Source of the DNA: an uncultured Methylophilaceae bacterium
GTDB lineage: Bacteria > Pseudomonadota > Gammaproteobacteria > Burkholderiales > Methylophilaceae
Reading direction: 5' to 3'
Assembly: GCA_903834185.1 (NCBI GenBank)
Contig: CAILHX010000035.1
Location: 1-64,000, forward strand
DNA: 64,000 bases
Both the position numbers and the translations under genes were made by a program. This document shows, piece by piece, positions 26,246-36,608 of this stretch. The first letter of the stretch is position 1; every line of letters begins with the position of its first letter. The notes under the pieces were generated by a model. That model worked only from the letters and a program-made list of their open reading frames with translations. It was not told the DNA's origin and did not search any database.

Positions 26246-28270
26246 ATGGTTAGCCCCCCTGACAATCCCCGGCAAGAACCGAATCCACCCATCACCCCAG
26301 AAATTGAAATGCAGCGCCTGCAACAGGCATTGGAACTTCATCAAACGGGCCAATTAGCTCAGGCTCAGCTGATCTACGAAGATATACTCAAAACCAACCC
26401 CAGGCATGGCGACTGTCTGCATCTGCTGGGAGTGGTTGCCAGCCAAACAGAAAATTACCAACGCGCGGTGGATCTGATTGGCAAGGCGATCGACATTTAT
26501 CCCGATAATCCGGTGTTCTACGCCAACCACGCCATTGCGTTATCGTCGCTCGGGCAACTACAGGCTGCAATTGTCAGTTACGATAAAGCCATCGCTCTGC
26601 AGCCGAATTACGCTGAGGCCTTTTGCAGCCGTGGCCTTATACAACAGGAACTACAACAGCCGGAAGCCGCTGTTGCCAGCTTCGACCAAGCTATCCGACT
26701 CAAACCCGACTATGCTGACGCGTGGTTCAATCGCGGCATCGCACTGCAACACCTCAGACAACCGCAAGCTGCAATAGCCAGCTATGACAGAACCGTTGCA
26801 CTCGATCCAACTTATGCTATCGAAGTCTGCATTCGCGGCGGCCTTGCATTACAGGAGCTTGATCGGCCGGAGGCAGCTGTTACCAGCTACGATAAAGCCA
26901 TCGCACTGCAGCCGGACTATGCCGCAGCCTGGTACAACCATGGCACCGCACTACAAACGCTCAAGCAATTTGAAGCGGCGCTCGCCAGTTATGATCAGAC
27001 CCTCGTCCTGCAACCGGATTTTACCGATGCCCATGTCAACCGTGGCATCGTGCTACAGGAACTCAAGCGTTCGGAGGCAGCTCTCTCCAGCTATGATCAA
27101 GCCATTGCGTTACGTCCGGACTACGCCAAAGCATGGTTCAATCGCGGCATTACGCTCAAAGAGCTAGGGCGAATGGATGCTGCGATCGCCAGTTACGATC
27201 GAGCCATCTCCCTGCAGCCGAATTATCCTGAAGCCTATTCCAACCGCGGTATCATATTGCGAGAACTCAGAGAACTGGACGCTGCACTAGCCAGCTACGA
27301 TCAGGCAATTATGTGGCAGCCGGACTATGCCGAAGCCTACTGGAATAAATCGTTGGTGCTGTTGTTGAATGGCGATTTTGCGCAAGGATGGAGGCTTTAT
27401 GAATGGCGCTGGAAACGAACGACCTTTACTTCGCCTCAGCGCAATTTTTCACAGCCGCTATGGCTGGGCAAAGAATCATTGCATGGCAAAACCATCCTAT
27501 TACATAGCGAGCAAGGTTTGGGAGATGCGATACAGTTTTGTCGTTATGTCGCGCTGATAGCTAAAATGGGCGCGCGATTGGTCCTCGAAGTAGAAAGCTC
27601 TCTTATCGGCTTATTTCAACAACTTGATGGCGTAAGCGAATTGGTAGAAAAAGGCGCTACCTTGCCTGCTTTCGACTTTCATTGCCCCCTGCTCTCACTG
27701 CCTTTAGCCTGCAATACCAGCATAGACTCCATTCCGGGTAATCAGCAATATTTACGTGCTGATCCCAAAAAAATTACGCTCTGGGCAGCTAGATTAGGTA
27801 CTAAAAGCAGAAAACGCGTGGGCATTGTATGGAGCGGCAACGTGCTACACAAAAATGATGCCAACCGCAGCCTGAAGCTTGCTGAACTCATGGCGAGGCT
27901 ACCGCAAGATGTCGAGTATGTAAGCCTGCAAAATGAAGTACGGGATACAGATAAGGAAGCGCTTGCAGCGAATCCGCACGTCAGACACTTTGGTAGCGAA
28001 CTCGCCGAATTCACCGATACCGCAGCATTATGTGAACTGATGGATATCGTGATTAGCGTGGACACAAGTGTGGCGCACTTAAGTGGCGCATTGGGTAAAC
28101 CTACCTGGATTTTATTGCCGCATGTACCAGATTGGCGTTGGTTACTGGATAGAGTTGACAGTCCCTGGTATGCCAGCGCAAAACTTTACCGACAAAAGAC
28201 GTTGGGTGACTGGGATAGCGTACTCAAAAACATTAAAGCTGATTTGGTAAACGCTCTGGAATTTAATTAA
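26246..28270 (+). CDS. TPR protein with C-terminal glycosyltransferase-9-like domain
   Basis: A 674-residue protein. Residues about 25-385 are some ten TPRs with a near-constant consensus (SYDQAIALQPDYAEAWFNRG). Residues about 400-670 form a GT-B-like domain with LLHSEQGLGDAIQFCRYV, VGIVWSGN and DIVISVDTSVAHLSGALGKP, the pattern of ADP-heptose:LPS heptosyltransferases (GT9). Similar TPR-GT9 fusions are common next to surface or flagellar glycosylation genes, but the substrate is unknown. No ribosome-binding site precedes the ATG, and the promoter lies right against it, so a leaderless message or a later start (ATG at 26309) is possible. It stands alone and is divergent from dnaB. Confidence 0.85.
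   Translation: MVSPPDNPRQEPNPPITPEIEMQRLQQALELHQTGQLAQAQLIYEDILKTNPRHGDCLHLLGVVASQTENYQRAVDLIGKAIDIYPDNPVFYANHAIALSSLGQLQAAIVSYDKAIALQPNYAEAFCSRGLIQQELQQPEAAVASFDQAIRLKPDYADAWFNRGIALQHLRQPQAAIASYDRTVALDPTYAIEVCIRGGLALQELDRPEAAVTSYDKAIALQPDYAAAWYNHGTALQTLKQFEAALASYDQTLVLQPDFTDAHVNRGIVLQELKRSEAALSSYDQAIALRPDYAKAWFNRGITLKELGRMDAAIASYDRAISLQPNYPEAYSNRGIILRELRELDAALASYDQAIMWQPDYAEAYWNKSLVLLLNGDFAQGWRLYEWRWKRTTFTSPQRNFSQPLWLGKESLHGKTILLHSEQGLGDAIQFCRYVALIAKMGARLVLEVESSLIGLFQQLDGVSELVEKGATLPAFDFHCPLLSLPLACNTSIDSIPGNQQYLRADPKKITLWAARLGTKSRKRVGIVWSGNVLHKNDANRSLKLAELMARLPQDVEYVSLQNEVRDTDKEALAANPHVRHFGSELAEFTDTAALCELMDIVISVDTSVAHLSGALGKPTWILLPHVPDWRWLLDRVDSPWYASAKLYRQKTLGDWDSVLKNIKADLVNALEFN
26560..27360 (+). 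repeat. Tandem 102-base repeats coding TPRs
   Basis: About eight 102-base units inside the TPR gene, each coding 34 residues around (S)YDxAIALQPDYAEAW. Some units are alike at DNA level too, for example the stretches near 26579 and 26890 starting CGATAAAGCCATCGC. This suggests recent internal duplication or conversion. Confidence 0.7.
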
Positions 28271-28289
28271 GCAATTGAATGCAGTGTAT

Positions 28290-28379
28290 TGGCGGAGAGA
28301 GCGAGATTCGAACTCGCGACAGGGATAACCCTGTGCCACCTTTCCAGGGTGGTGACTTAAACCACTCATCCATCTCTCC
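28290..28379 (-). tRNA. tRNA-Ser (anticodon GGA)
   Basis: A 90-base class II tRNA, minus strand, CCA encoded. Acceptor GGAGAGA pairs with TCTCTCC, the anticodon loop is CTGGAAA (GGA), the variable arm is long (CACAGGGTTATCCCTGT), and the T loop is TTCGAAT. It reads codons UCC/UCU. Confidence 0.97.
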
Positions 28380-28422
28380 GCGAAGGGGGCGAATTGTAAC
28401 CTAAGTCATCTATTTGCGAAAC

Positions 28423-29730
28423 TTAAGCTGGCATAGTTGTTTTTTGTTTAATGGCAGAAGTGACAGGAATATCCTCTTCAATCAGCAAATAGCTTTGTAC
28501 TATGCCTTTGCCTTTGACTTCCAGCGGCTCACGTTTTTCAAACTTATAATCATTCTTCAGTAATTCGTAAGCTGCTTGTGTCACCTGGATGCGCTCGGGG
28601 ACTCCATAACTTTCCATACGGCTCGCCATGTTGACCGTGTCGCCCCACAAGTCGTAACTGAATTTGCTGCTACCGATCACGCCTGCCACCACAGGCCCGC
28701 TATTGATGCCGATACGCATCATCAGGCCGGTGCCGTTTTTGGACATTTCCCTGAGTACTTTTTGCATATCGAGCGCCAGCTTCACGATGGCAATCGCGTG
28801 ATCCGCTCTGGGCTCCGGCGCCCCGCTCACTACCATATAGGCATCACCGATGGTTTTGATCTTTTCCACGCCATGCTTCTCGACCAGTTTGTCGAAACGG
28901 GAAAACACATCAGACAGGATATCCACCAGGTCGTCAGGACTCATCGCCGCTGAAAGCGTTGTAAACCCAACGATGTCGGCAAACAGGATAGTCACCGACT
29001 CATGCAAATCAGCGATTTTGTCACTACTCAGTTTCAGTCTGTCGGCAATACTCTTGGGCAGGATGTTAAGTAGTAGCTTATCGGTCTTGCCCTGCTCGAT
29101 CACTAGCGCATACATGGCTTTTTCCGTCTGCGACTGAAAATAGCGCATGACAAGATACAAGATCGTGGCCGCGCCGCTAACGTTTACCAGAAACGATAAC
29201 TGCCTTATTCGTTCAGGGATGGCAGGCGCATAATGAGCAAAGGTGTTATTCAGGAGCCACGAGATGATGGTCAACATAAAAAATAAAATAAACCAGGCGG
29301 TAGACTGACGTGTGCCCAGCAATAGCAAGGCTCCCACCGGCGACAAAATCCCCCATATGGCAATACTGCTGGATGCGGCAAACCCGCCTATGATCCACTG
29401 CATGAAAAAAGGCATCACCAGCAACATGGCGAGTTGGGTAAAGGTAAAGTAATTGGTGCGCTTGAGCCGATAGAATATCAGCAGGCTTGCATATGAGACC
29501 ACGATATAGGCATAAGGGAACAACACCATGAATGCATAGCCGTCACCCAGTCCGGAAAACACATTGATCCAGAAAATACTGATCAGCGTTTGCGCAGCCA
29601 CCATCACGCCCAGAATAACGGTGCCCAGCTTATTCTGCGAAGGACTGTACATCTCATACACAAAACTGGAAAAAGGCTTAACCAGATGCTTGATATCTAG
29701 TAAATTAGAAAGCTTGGATTGCGATTTCAT
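28423..29730 (-). CDS. Membrane class III adenylate cyclase
   Basis: A 435-residue protein. Residues about 40-205 hold some six hydrophobic segments forming a membrane sensor or anchor of unknown ligand. Residues about 225-420 are the cyclase domain: VTILFADIVGFT with metal-binding Asp residues, EKIKTIGDAYM with the adenine-specifying Lys, and YDLWGDTVNMASRME with the partner Asp and transition-state Asn/Arg. The Lys/Asp pair favours ATP over GTP. It is monocistronic between tRNA-Ser and the SRP RNA. I see no linked cAMP-binding regulator. Confidence 0.9.
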   Translation of the reverse strand: MKSQSKLSNLLDIKHLVKPFSSFVYEMYSPSQNKLGTVILGVMVAAQTLISIFWINVFSGLGDGYAFMVLFPYAYIVVSYASLLIFYRLKRTNYFTFTQLAMLLVMPFFMQWIIGGFAASSSIAIWGILSPVGALLLLGTRQSTAWFILFFMLTIISWLLNNTFAHYAPAIPERIRQLSFLVNVSGAATILYLVMRYFQSQTEKAMYALVIEQGKTDKLLLNILPKSIADRLKLSSDKIADLHESVTILFADIVGFTTLSAAMSPDDLVDILSDVFSRFDKLVEKHGVEKIKTIGDAYMVVSGAPEPRADHAIAIVKLALDMQKVLREMSKNGTGLMMRIGINSGPVVAGVIGSSKFSYDLWGDTVNMASRMESYGVPERIQVTQAAYELLKNDYKFEKREPLEVKGKGIVQSYLLIEEDIPVTSAIKQKTTMPA

Positions 29731-29907
29731 TGGTTATATTTAAAGTGAAACGTTGCTCAAACTATACCTGATGGCCGATGCAGGCGCTAGCCGCGTTCCC
29801 ACGCAGGCGCCAGCACCCATCGCACTGAGGCGCAGGCAGCTATCTTATAGTCCAAAACGCTCGAAATGATCGATTCGTGCTTAGCAAGATTGAGTTAAAA
29901 TGCACAT

Positions 29908-30004
29908 GGCGGGCCTCCCCGCATTGCAGGGTAGCCAATCTGGTCAGGTGCGGAAGCAAGCAGCCACAGTTACCATCTGCAAGTGCCGGGGTAAAGGCTC
30001 GCCC
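29908..30004 (+). ncRNA. ffs: Signal recognition particle 4.5S RNA
   Basis: A hairpin RNA of about 97 bases. The ends GGCGGGCCT and AGGCTCGCC pair fully (one G-U), and the conserved Ffh-binding region GGTCAGGTGCGGAAGCAAGC lies at 29942-29961. A TAAAAT -10-like box sits at 29896-29901 and a TTTT run follows the 3' end. With its partner protein Ffh it delivers nascent membrane proteins to SecYEG. It lies in the 317-base interval 29731-30047, which otherwise holds nothing recognisable. Proximity to dnaX is common in proteobacteria. Confidence 0.93.
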
Positions 30005-30047
30005 TTTTGAAACTCTGCATCGTTAAGGCGGGCTATCAGTTACCTCT

Positions 30048-31640
30048 ATGAGTTACCAAGTCCTGGCCCGTAAGTGGCGGCCTAAAACATTTGAACAGGT
30101 GGTCGGGCAAGAGCATGTAGTGCGCGCCATCACCAATGCGCTGGAACAACAACGACTGCACCATGCCTACCTGTTCACCGGCACCCGCGGTGTCGGCAAA
30201 ACCACACTCGCCCGCATCATTGCCAAGGCACTTAATTGCGAGACCGGCATCACCGCTCGCCCTTGCGGCGTCTGTACCACCTGTGTCGAGATAGACAAAG
30301 GGCGCTTCGTAGACCTGATAGAAGTGGATGCAGCTTCCAACACGCAAGTGGATGCCATGCGCGATTTGCTGGACAACGCGCAGTACGCGCCCACCATGGG
30401 CAGATTCAAGGTCTATATCATCGACGAAGTGCACATGCTGTCGCGCTCCGCCTTCAACGCCATGCTGAAGACGCTGGAAGAACCCCCCGCACACGTTAAA
30501 TTCATCCTCGCCACCACCGACCCGCAAAAAGTGCCGGTCACGGTACTGTCGCGCTGCCTGCAATTCAACCTTAAGCAAATGATGCCCGCATCCATCTCCG
30601 GCCATCTTGTGAGCATCCTGCAGCAGGAAAATATCAGTGCTGACAGCGCTTCACTCAATCTGATCGCCCACGCTGCAGAAGGCAGTATGCGCGATGCTTT
30701 GTCGCTACTGGATCAAGCCATCGCTTACGGGGCGGGCGCGGTCAACGAAAGTGAAGTACGGGCGATGCTGGGAGCGATAGACCAGGATTATCTTTTCACT
30801 CTGCTGGAAGCGCTGGTGAGTGGCGATGGGTCTGCATTATTGAAGCTGGCTGAGCAGATGGAACAACGCAGCCTGTCATTCGATGCCGCCTTGCAAGACC
30901 TCGCTGCGCTGCTACACCAGATCGCCATCGCGCAAACCACACCGTCCGCCATTCGCGAGGATCTGCCTGAGCGTGAACGCATTTTGCAACTGGCACAGCA
31001 GATCAGTGCTCAAGACGCGCAGATCTACTTCCAGATCGCAATTCTGGGCAAACGCGACCTCGCGCTGGCGCCTGACGAATTTGCAGGGTTCAACATGACC
31101 CTGTTGCGCATGCTGGCTTTTACCCCAAGTAATCCAACAAGTCATTATAGCGGGGCAACGCAAACGACCGCGCCAGCGAAAGTATCGCAACCACCAGTCA
31201 TGTCCGAAGTGCAAGCCACAGCACAAAATGCGCCCACCCCAAGTTCGCCTGTTGCCGCTAATGTTTTCGACGGCAACTGGCGAGGGTTTACGGAAACTCT
31301 GAAACCCGGTGTTGCCAAATCGCTGGCACAAAATTCCGCCCTGGTCAGCAATAATGAAAATGGTCTGGTGCTGCAAGTGCCGAATAATCAACGACATTTA
31401 CTGGAACCCAACTTTCAGAACCCGCTCAAAACCGCATTGAAAGATCGTTTTGGCGCGCAGTTTCAGATGCGTATCGAGATCGGCGAAACACAGGACACCC
31501 CTGCCGCGCAGATCTCGGAGGAAAAAGCCAGCCGACAAAACAGCGCGGAAGAATCACTACGAGCCGATCCATTCGTGCAGGAAGTGCTGAAGGAATTCGG
31601 CGCTACCGTGATCCCATCCAGTATCAAACCCATTCAATAG
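30048..31640 (+). CDS. dnaX: DNA polymerase III subunits gamma/tau
   Basis: A 530-residue AAA+ clamp-loader subunit. Walker A is [13 protein letters not shown], the zinc cysteines lie in CGVCTTCVE, and the Walker B region is [10 protein letters not shown] with the sensor [11 protein letters not shown] long, low-complexity linker (about 360-415) precedes the tau-type C-terminal part. I see no A AAA AAG slippery site at the position where E. coli makes gamma, so only tau-length product is predicted. It heads the dnaX-ybaB-recR group. Confidence 0.95.
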   Translation: MSYQVLARKWRPKTFEQVVGQEHVVRAITNALEQQRLHHAYLFTGTRGVGKTTLARIIAKALNCETGITARPCGVCTTCVEIDKGRFVDLIEVDAASNTQVDAMRDLLDNAQYAPTMGRFKVYIIDEVHMLSRSAFNAMLKTLEEPPAHVKFILATTDPQKVPVTVLSRCLQFNLKQMMPASISGHLVSILQQENISADSASLNLIAHAAEGSMRDALSLLDQAIAYGAGAVNESEVRAMLGAIDQDYLFTLLEALVSGDGSALLKLAEQMEQRSLSFDAALQDLAALLHQIAIAQTTPSAIREDLPERERILQLAQQISAQDAQIYFQIAILGKRDLALAPDEFAGFNMTLLRMLAFTPSNPTSHYSGATQTTAPAKVSQPPVMSEVQATAQNAPTPSSPVAANVFDGNWRGFTETLKPGVAKSLAQNSALVSNNENGLVLQVPNNQRHLLEPNFQNPLKTALKDRFGAQFQMRIEIGETQDTPAAQISEEKASRQNSAEESLRADPFVQEVLKEFGATVIPSSIKPIQ

Positions 31641-31651
31641 GAGAACAGAAA

Positions 31652-31975
31652 ATGATGAAAGGTGGCATAGGCAACCTGATGAAGCAGGCGCAGCAAATGC
31701 AGGAAAAGATGAAACAGGCGCAGGAAGAACTAGCCAATCTGGAAGTCGAAGGCCAGGCAGGTTCAGGCATGGTTAAAGTCATCATCACCGGGCAACACCA
31801 GGTCAAGCGGGTCAGTCTGGATGATAGCGTGATGGATGACAGAGAGATGCTGGAAGACCTGTTAGTGCTGGCGATCAACGATGGAGTGAAAAAGATCGAA
31901 AGCGCCTCGCAGGAGAAAATGGGCAAAGCGACTGCGGGCATGCCCCTGCCTCCGGGGATGAAGCTGCCGTTCTAG
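31652..31975 (+). CDS. YbaB/EbfC nucleoid-associated protein
   Basis: A 107-residue DNA-binding protein with the family's long N-terminal coiled helix ([20 protein letters not shown]) and the conserved [16 protein letters not shown] strand region. It is preceded by a good ribosome-binding site (AGGAG, about 9 bases upstream). It sits between dnaX and recR, the usual place for ybaB. Confidence 0.94.
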   Translation: MMKGGIGNLMKQAQQMQEKMKQAQEELANLEVEGQAGSGMVKVIITGQHQVKRVSLDDSVMDDREMLEDLLVLAINDGVKKIESASQEKMGKATAGMPLPPGMKLPF

Positions 31976-31994
31976 CCGATAGCTTCACAACTAC

Positions 31995-32594
31995 ATGCAA
32001 ACCCCCACAGCTCTGGAACACCTGATAGAAGCGCTGCGCTGCCTGCCGGGTGTGGGGCCGAAATCAGCACAGCGCATGGCTTACCATCTGCTGCAACGTG
32101 ACCGCAAGGGAGCAGAATCACTTGCACTGGGCCTGCACAATGCGCTAGAAAAGATACATCATTGTCAGCAGTGCAATAACTTCAGCGAAACCGAGACCTG
32201 TCCGTTGTGCGCTTCCGGCAAACGTGACCCTCAACTGCTGTGTGTCGTGGAGATGCCCACCGACCTGCTGATGCTGGAACAAACCCAAACCTACACCGGC
32301 ATGTATTTTGTTCTGATGGGACGCTTATCGCCGCTGGATGGCGTCGGCCCCAAAGAGATCAATCTGGATCGGCTACTGAAACGCGCCCAGGATGGCGAAG
32401 TGCAGGAAGTCATCCTCGCGACCAATTACACAGTAGAAGGCGAAGCCACGGCGCATTATGTAGGTGAACTGCTCAAGGCACGCGGGCTGAAAGTAAGCCG
32501 TATCGCTCGTGGTTTACCGATGGGGGGCGAGATCGAGCACGTTGATGTAGGCACCCTGGCGCAGGCGATGCTGGAACGCAACGCGATGCGTTGA
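31995..32594 (+). CDS. recR: Recombination protein RecR
   Basis: A 199-residue RecFOR-pathway protein. It has the helix-hairpin-helix [17 protein letters not shown], the zinc finger [16 protein letters not shown], and the Toprim domain [15 protein letters not shown]. Length is normal. It loads RecA at gaps together with RecO. It follows ybaB by 19 bases. Confidence 0.96.
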   Translation: MQTPTALEHLIEALRCLPGVGPKSAQRMAYHLLQRDRKGAESLALGLHNALEKIHHCQQCNNFSETETCPLCASGKRDPQLLCVVEMPTDLLMLEQTQTYTGMYFVLMGRLSPLDGVGPKEINLDRLLKRAQDGEVQEVILATNYTVEGEATAHYVGELLKARGLKVSRIARGLPMGGEIEHVDVGTLAQAMLERNAMR

Positions 32595-32645
32595 TTTTTT
32601 GCAGTCATGTCACACTGCCCTCTTTAACATCTGTTTAACCAACCT

Positions 32646-33842
32646 ATGTTTAAATCCAGTGCTATGAATAGCAAACTCTTGCCTCGCGGCATGATAGCCG
32701 TATTGATCGCGCAGTTCCTCTCCGCCCTCGCCGACAATGCCTTACTGTTCGCTGCCATCGCAATATTAAGATCGCATGCCACGCCAAGCTGGCAGATCCC
32801 TCTGCTGCAGGAATTTTTTGTCGCTACCTTCATTGTGCTCGCCCCTTTTGTCGGTCCGTTTGCAGATGCCTACCCCAAAGGACGGGTGATGCTGATTACC
32901 AACACCATAAAATTGCTGGGAGCGCTCGCGATGTTATTTGGATTACATCCATTATTGGCTTACGGCGTTGTGGGTGTTGGTGCGGCAGCATATTCGCCCG
33001 CAAAATACGGCATCCTGGGTGAGTTGGTAGATGCGGATAAACTGGTCAAGGCAAACGGCATGATGGAAGGATCAACCATTGTTGCTATCCTGCTCGGTGC
33101 TGTCGTGGGAGGCAGCCTGGCTAGCAGTTCAGTGACCAACGCATTGATCGCTGTCTGTATCTGTTATCTGCTGGCAGCAATCGCCAATAGCCGCATTCCA
33201 CGGCTGTCTGCCGCGCATACGATGCAAGGTTTTGCCCCAGCGTTGCTGGTACGCGACTTCTTCCGCGCACTTGTGACCCTGTTGCTCGACCTGGACTCCC
33301 GCTTCTCGCTACTGGGTACCAGCGTGTTCTGGGGTGCAGGGTCGACTCTGCGCCTGCTCCTGGTCGCTTGGGTACCGATAGCACTTGGTATCTACGATCT
33401 GAGTATGCCCGCCAACATGAGCGGCGCGGTGGCAATCGGTATCGCTGTCGGCGCAATTGCTGCTGCCCGTTTTGTCAGCCTGAGCAAGGTCAACCGCGCC
33501 CTGCCGGCAGGCATGCTGATCGGCTTGCTGATCATCGCCTTCGCTCATTTGTCCCATCTTTATACAGCGATTGCAATGTTAGTGCTGATCGGTGCCTGCG
33601 GCGGATTCTATGTGGTGCCGCTGAACGCATTATTGCAGGAGCGCGGACAACAAAGTGTAGGCACCGGCCATGCCGTCGCCGTGCAGAATTTTTTCGAGAA
33701 TTGCGCCATGTTACTGCTGGTGGGACTGTATACCTTGATGGATAAGGCCGGCATTGCTGTTGTGCAATCTGCAACTATCTTCGGCAGCGTGGTGCTGGCG
33801 GCGATCTCTGCGCTGGCGATTTCACGACTCAACGAAAAATAG
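32646..33842 (+). CDS. lplT: Lysophospholipid transporter (MFS)
   Basis: A 398-residue inner-membrane protein of the major facilitator superfamily with about 12 hydrophobic segments. It opens LPRGMIAVLIAQFLSALADN and has AKYGILGELV, both typical of LplT, which flips lysophosphatidylethanolamine inwards for reacylation. The acyltransferase partner (aas) is not next to it. An internal ATG at 32664 (MNSKLLPRG) is an alternative start; neither has a clear ribosome-binding site. Confidence 0.88.
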   Translation: MFKSSAMNSKLLPRGMIAVLIAQFLSALADNALLFAAIAILRSHATPSWQIPLLQEFFVATFIVLAPFVGPFADAYPKGRVMLITNTIKLLGALAMLFGLHPLLAYGVVGVGAAAYSPAKYGILGELVDADKLVKANGMMEGSTIVAILLGAVVGGSLASSSVTNALIAVCICYLLAAIANSRIPRLSAAHTMQGFAPALLVRDFFRALVTLLLDLDSRFSLLGTSVFWGAGSTLRLLLVAWVPIALGIYDLSMPANMSGAVAIGIAVGAIAAARFVSLSKVNRALPAGMLIGLLIIAFAHLSHLYTAIAMLVLIGACGGFYVVPLNALLQERGQQSVGTGHAVAVQNFFENCAMLLLVGLYTLMDKAGIAVVQSATIFGSVVLAAISALAISRLNEK

Positions 33843-33864
33843 CGCGCAGACGAATATAGCAGCG

Positions 33865-34515
33865 TCAGAGCAAAGCAAGCAATTCCAGAGGAGTGTTGAT
33901 GGTATATCCTGCACCCCATTCATCCGGCTTGTCGGCTTCACCCAGATAGCCGTACAACGCCACCACGCTTGCCATGCCCGCAGCCCGGCCGGCAATGATG
34001 TCGCGTTCGGCGTCACCCACATAAATGCAATGTTGAGGACTGATCCGGGCTTGCTGTGCTGCCAGCAATAACGTATCCGGGTGCGGCTTGGGGCGTTCGC
34101 AATCGTCGCCGCTGACGATGCAGGCTGCGCGGACTGATAAGCCTAGCGCTTGCATCAACGGCAGGGTGAAGCGTCGCGGCTTGTTGGTCACCACGCCCCA
34201 TTTGAATTGGCGCGCCTCAAGCTGTTGCAGTAATTCAGCAATGCCAGCAAACAGCGTGGGCTGACGACAGAACACCTGGTCATATAACGCCAGATATTCT
34301 TCACGCATGCTCTCGAAAGTGGCATCGTCGCGCGCCAGGCCAAAACCAATTTTTAATAAACCGGGTGTTCCGTGCGACGCATAAGGGCGAATGATGTCTT
34401 GAGCTAATGCAGCCATGCCGTGCTTTTCACGCTGGAGATTAAGGGCATGCGCCAGATCCGGCGCGGTGTCGGCAAGCGTGCCGTCCAGGTCAAACAGTAC
34501 CAGTTGCACACTCAC
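33865..34515 (-). CDS. gph: Phosphoglycolate phosphatase (HAD family)
   Basis: A 216-residue HAD hydrolase with motif [10 protein letters not shown] (nucleophile Asp), motif [10 protein letters not shown], motif III lysine in KPHPDTLL and motif [11 protein letters not shown]. It is the usual partner of ubiG in proteobacteria, and its ATG overlaps the ubiG stop (ATGA at 34512-34515). The substrate could be another small phosphate ester, since HAD specificity is not certain from sequence. Confidence 0.88.
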   Translation of the reverse strand: MSVQLVLFDLDGTLADTAPDLAHALNLQREKHGMAALAQDIIRPYASHGTPGLLKIGFGLARDDATFESMREEYLALYDQVFCRQPTLFAGIAELLQQLEARQFKWGVVTNKPRRFTLPLMQALGLSVRAACIVSGDDCERPKPHPDTLLLAAQQARISPQHCIYVGDAERDIIAGRAAGMASVVALYGYLGEADKPDEWGAGYTINTPLELLALL

Positions 34516-35234
34516 AGCTTGATGGTGTGCAACAGATAATTGACTGTTACGTCATGACTCAGCCAGTAATGCTTGGTCAAAGGGTTGTAGCTCATACCTA
34601 CAGGAGCTTGCACTTCCAGCCCTGAGCTACGCGCCCAAGCGGCCAGTTCCGACGGTTTAATGAATTTTTCATAATCGTGCGTGCCGCGCGGCAGCAGATT
34701 CAGCAGGTATTCCGCACCGATGACAGCAAAAAGATAGGATTTAGGGTTACGGTTCAGGGTAGAGAAAAACACATGCCCGCCAGGTTTTACCAGACTAGCG
34801 CAGGCACTGACTACCGATGCCGGATCGGGCACATGCTCCAGCATCTCCATGCAGGTCACCACATCAAAACCGGCCGGTTGCTCCTTGGCTAGCTGTTCGA
34901 CGGAGATGCAGCGGTAATCAACAGTTGCACCACTCTCCAACTGGTGCAGACGCGCCACGCCCAATGCCTTTTCACCCAGGTCTATGCCTGTCACTTTCGC
35001 ACCGCGCTGATGCATGGATTCCGACAGAATACCACCACCACACCCTACATCCAGCACGACCTTGCCATTTAATGCGGCGATACCGTCTATATAATCCAGA
35101 CGTAACGGATTGATGTCGTGCAATGGTTTGAATTCGCTGTTCTTGTCCCACCACTTATGCGCCAGAGCAGCGAATTTCCCTAACTCCTGAGCATCTACAT
35201 TACCACTCAGCGTGCTTGCAGCTTGTTCTGCCAT
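34512..35234 (-). CDS. ubiG: Ubiquinone biosynthesis O-methyltransferase
   Basis: A 240-residue SAM enzyme doing the two O-methylations of ubiquinone synthesis. It has [20 protein letters not shown] (family N-terminus), the SAM loop [13 protein letters not shown] and [11 protein letters not shown]. Start at 35234 overlaps the end of the deaminase gene by 28 bases. Confidence 0.94.
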   Translation of the reverse strand: MAEQAASTLSGNVDAQELGKFAALAHKWWDKNSEFKPLHDINPLRLDYIDGIAALNGKVVLDVGCGGGILSESMHQRGAKVTGIDLGEKALGVARLHQLESGATVDYRCISVEQLAKEQPAGFDVVTCMEMLEHVPDPASVVSACASLVKPGGHVFFSTLNRNPKSYLFAVIGAEYLLNLLPRGTHDYEKFIKPSELAAWARSSGLEVQAPVGMSYNPLTKHYWLSHDVTVNYLLHTIKL

Positions 35235-36526
35235 AGTTTGGCCTTTTCCTTGATTTCATTCATGTCGATTTTCGTTAGCATACGCTGTTCCAGCAACAGC
35301 ATGCCATCCACCCACACATGAGTCACCTGTTCACGCCCTGCAGCGTATATCAGATGCGACAGCGGGTCATAGCATGGCGTGGTTTCCACAGAAGACATAT
35401 CTATAGCCGTCAGATCTGCGCGCTTGCCTATTTCAATAGAGCCTATTTCATGCTCCAAGCCAAGTGCCTTGGCCGCGTTGATCGTTGCCATCTCCAGCGC
35501 CTGCGATGCAGCCAATGCCTCGGCATCACCGCTCACACCTTTTGCCAGCAACGCAGCCAGGCGCATCTCCGCAAAGATGTCCAATGCATTATTACTCGCT
35601 GCACCATCCGTCCCAAACCCGACATTCACCCCTTGCGCCAGTAACGCTTTAATGGGGGCAATACCGCTGGCCAGTTTGAGATTGGAAGCCGGGCAATGCG
35701 CTATATGGCAACCACGTTCCGCAAGTAGTTCAATTTCACTAATGGTCAGATGTACGCCATGTGCAGCGATCAGATTAGGACCAACCAGCCCCAAATTGGC
35801 AAAACGCTGTAATGGTCGCAAACCGAATTCAGCTTCACTTTTCACGATTTCATCAAGCGTTTCGTGCAAATGTGTATGAATGTTGAGATCAAGTTGCTCG
35901 GCAAAAGTGAGTATCTTCTCAAAGCTGCGGTCACTCACGGTATACGGCGCATGCGGTGCCAGACAGGTGGTGATGCGACCATCCGTATTTTCACGTAGTG
36001 CATCGCGCACAGCGAAACCCTTATTCAGATAGTCGTCGGCATCGGTTGCATAAGCGGTAGGGAAATCCAGCACCACCAGGCCGAGCATTGCACGTATGCC
36101 TGCCTTTTCAATAGCCGCAGCAGCAGCTGAAGGAAAAAAATACATGTCGGAAAAACAGGTGATGCCTCCGCGCAACATCTCCGCACAAGCCAGTAAAGTC
36201 CCATCACCTACAAAAGCCTCGGAAACATGCCGGGTTTCCGCCGGCCATATATGTTCATTCAACCAGCGCATCAAAGACAGGTCATCTGCAAGCCCGCGCA
36301 TCAAACTCATGGCAGCATGCGTATGCAAGTTGATCAAACCGGGGATCAGTACATGACTGTCCAGTCGCTCGGTGCGTTTGGCAACGTATTTCTGCTGCGC
36401 TTCAGCTTGAGGCAGCAGGTCGATAATGCGCCCGCCATCAACCACTAAAGCTTGATGCTCAAGTATTGCGCTACGCGGCATGACTGGAACTATCCAGCGT
36501 GCTGCGATGATTTGGTCTACATTCAT
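35207..36526 (-). CDS. mtaD: 5-methylthioadenosine/S-adenosylhomocysteine deaminase (TRZ/ATZ family)
   Basis: An amidohydrolase of about 439 residues. Metal ligands are seen in [16 protein letters not shown] (HxH), THLHETLDE (His) and [13 protein letters not shown] (Asp). It deaminates MTA to MTI and SAH to SIH. The frame is open to 36562, but [11 protein letters not shown] at 36526 is the likelier start. Together with the MTI-type phosphorylase at 16104 it supports an MTI salvage route. It is the first gene of an mtaD-ubiG-gph run. Confidence 0.87.
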   Translation of the reverse strand: MNVDQIIAARWIVPVMPRSAILEHQALVVDGGRIIDLLPQAEAQQKYVAKRTERLDSHVLIPGLINLHTHAAMSLMRGLADDLSLMRWLNEHIWPAETRHVSEAFVGDGTLLACAEMLRGGITCFSDMYFFPSAAAAAIEKAGIRAMLGLVVLDFPTAYATDADDYLNKGFAVRDALRENTDGRITTCLAPHAPYTVSDRSFEKILTFAEQLDLNIHTHLHETLDEIVKSEAEFGLRPLQRFANLGLVGPNLIAAHGVHLTISEIELLAERGCHIAHCPASNLKLASGIAPIKALLAQGVNVGFGTDGAASNNALDIFAEMRLAALLAKGVSGDAEALAASQALEMATINAAKALGLEHEIGSIEIGKRADLTAIDMSSVETTPCYDPLSHLIYAAGREQVTHVWVDGMLLLEQRMLTKIDMNEIKEKAKLWQNKLQAR

Positions 36527-36560
36527 TTCAGAGATGGATCCATATTGCCTATGGTAATGC

Positions 36561-36590
36561 AAAAAAAAGCCCCGACCAGCGGGGCTTTTT
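36561..36590 (-). terminator. Rho-independent terminator after the OmpA gene
   Basis: Hairpin GCCCCG/CGGGGC with a 5-base loop (36569-36585), followed on the minus strand by eight T. It lies just beyond the OmpA stop at 36609 and overlaps the upstream region of mtaD. Five T on the plus-strand side make it weakly bidirectional. Confidence 0.85.
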
Positions 36591-36608
36591 AAAATTGTTA
36601 ATTAAGGA

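Noticed and set aside
26560-27360. Regular repeats considered as a CRISPR array
   Set aside because: Units are 102 bases, in frame and code for TPRs; there are no unique spacers and no cas genes.
30520-30535. CGCAAAAAGTG as a dnaX frameshift site
   Set aside because: It lies at about codon 160 in the ATPase domain, not after domain III, and lacks the A AAA AAG form with a stem-loop.
36561-36590. The hairpin as a terminator for a plus-strand transcript
   Set aside because: No plus-strand gene ends there; the longer T run is on the minus strand, so it is assigned to the OmpA gene.
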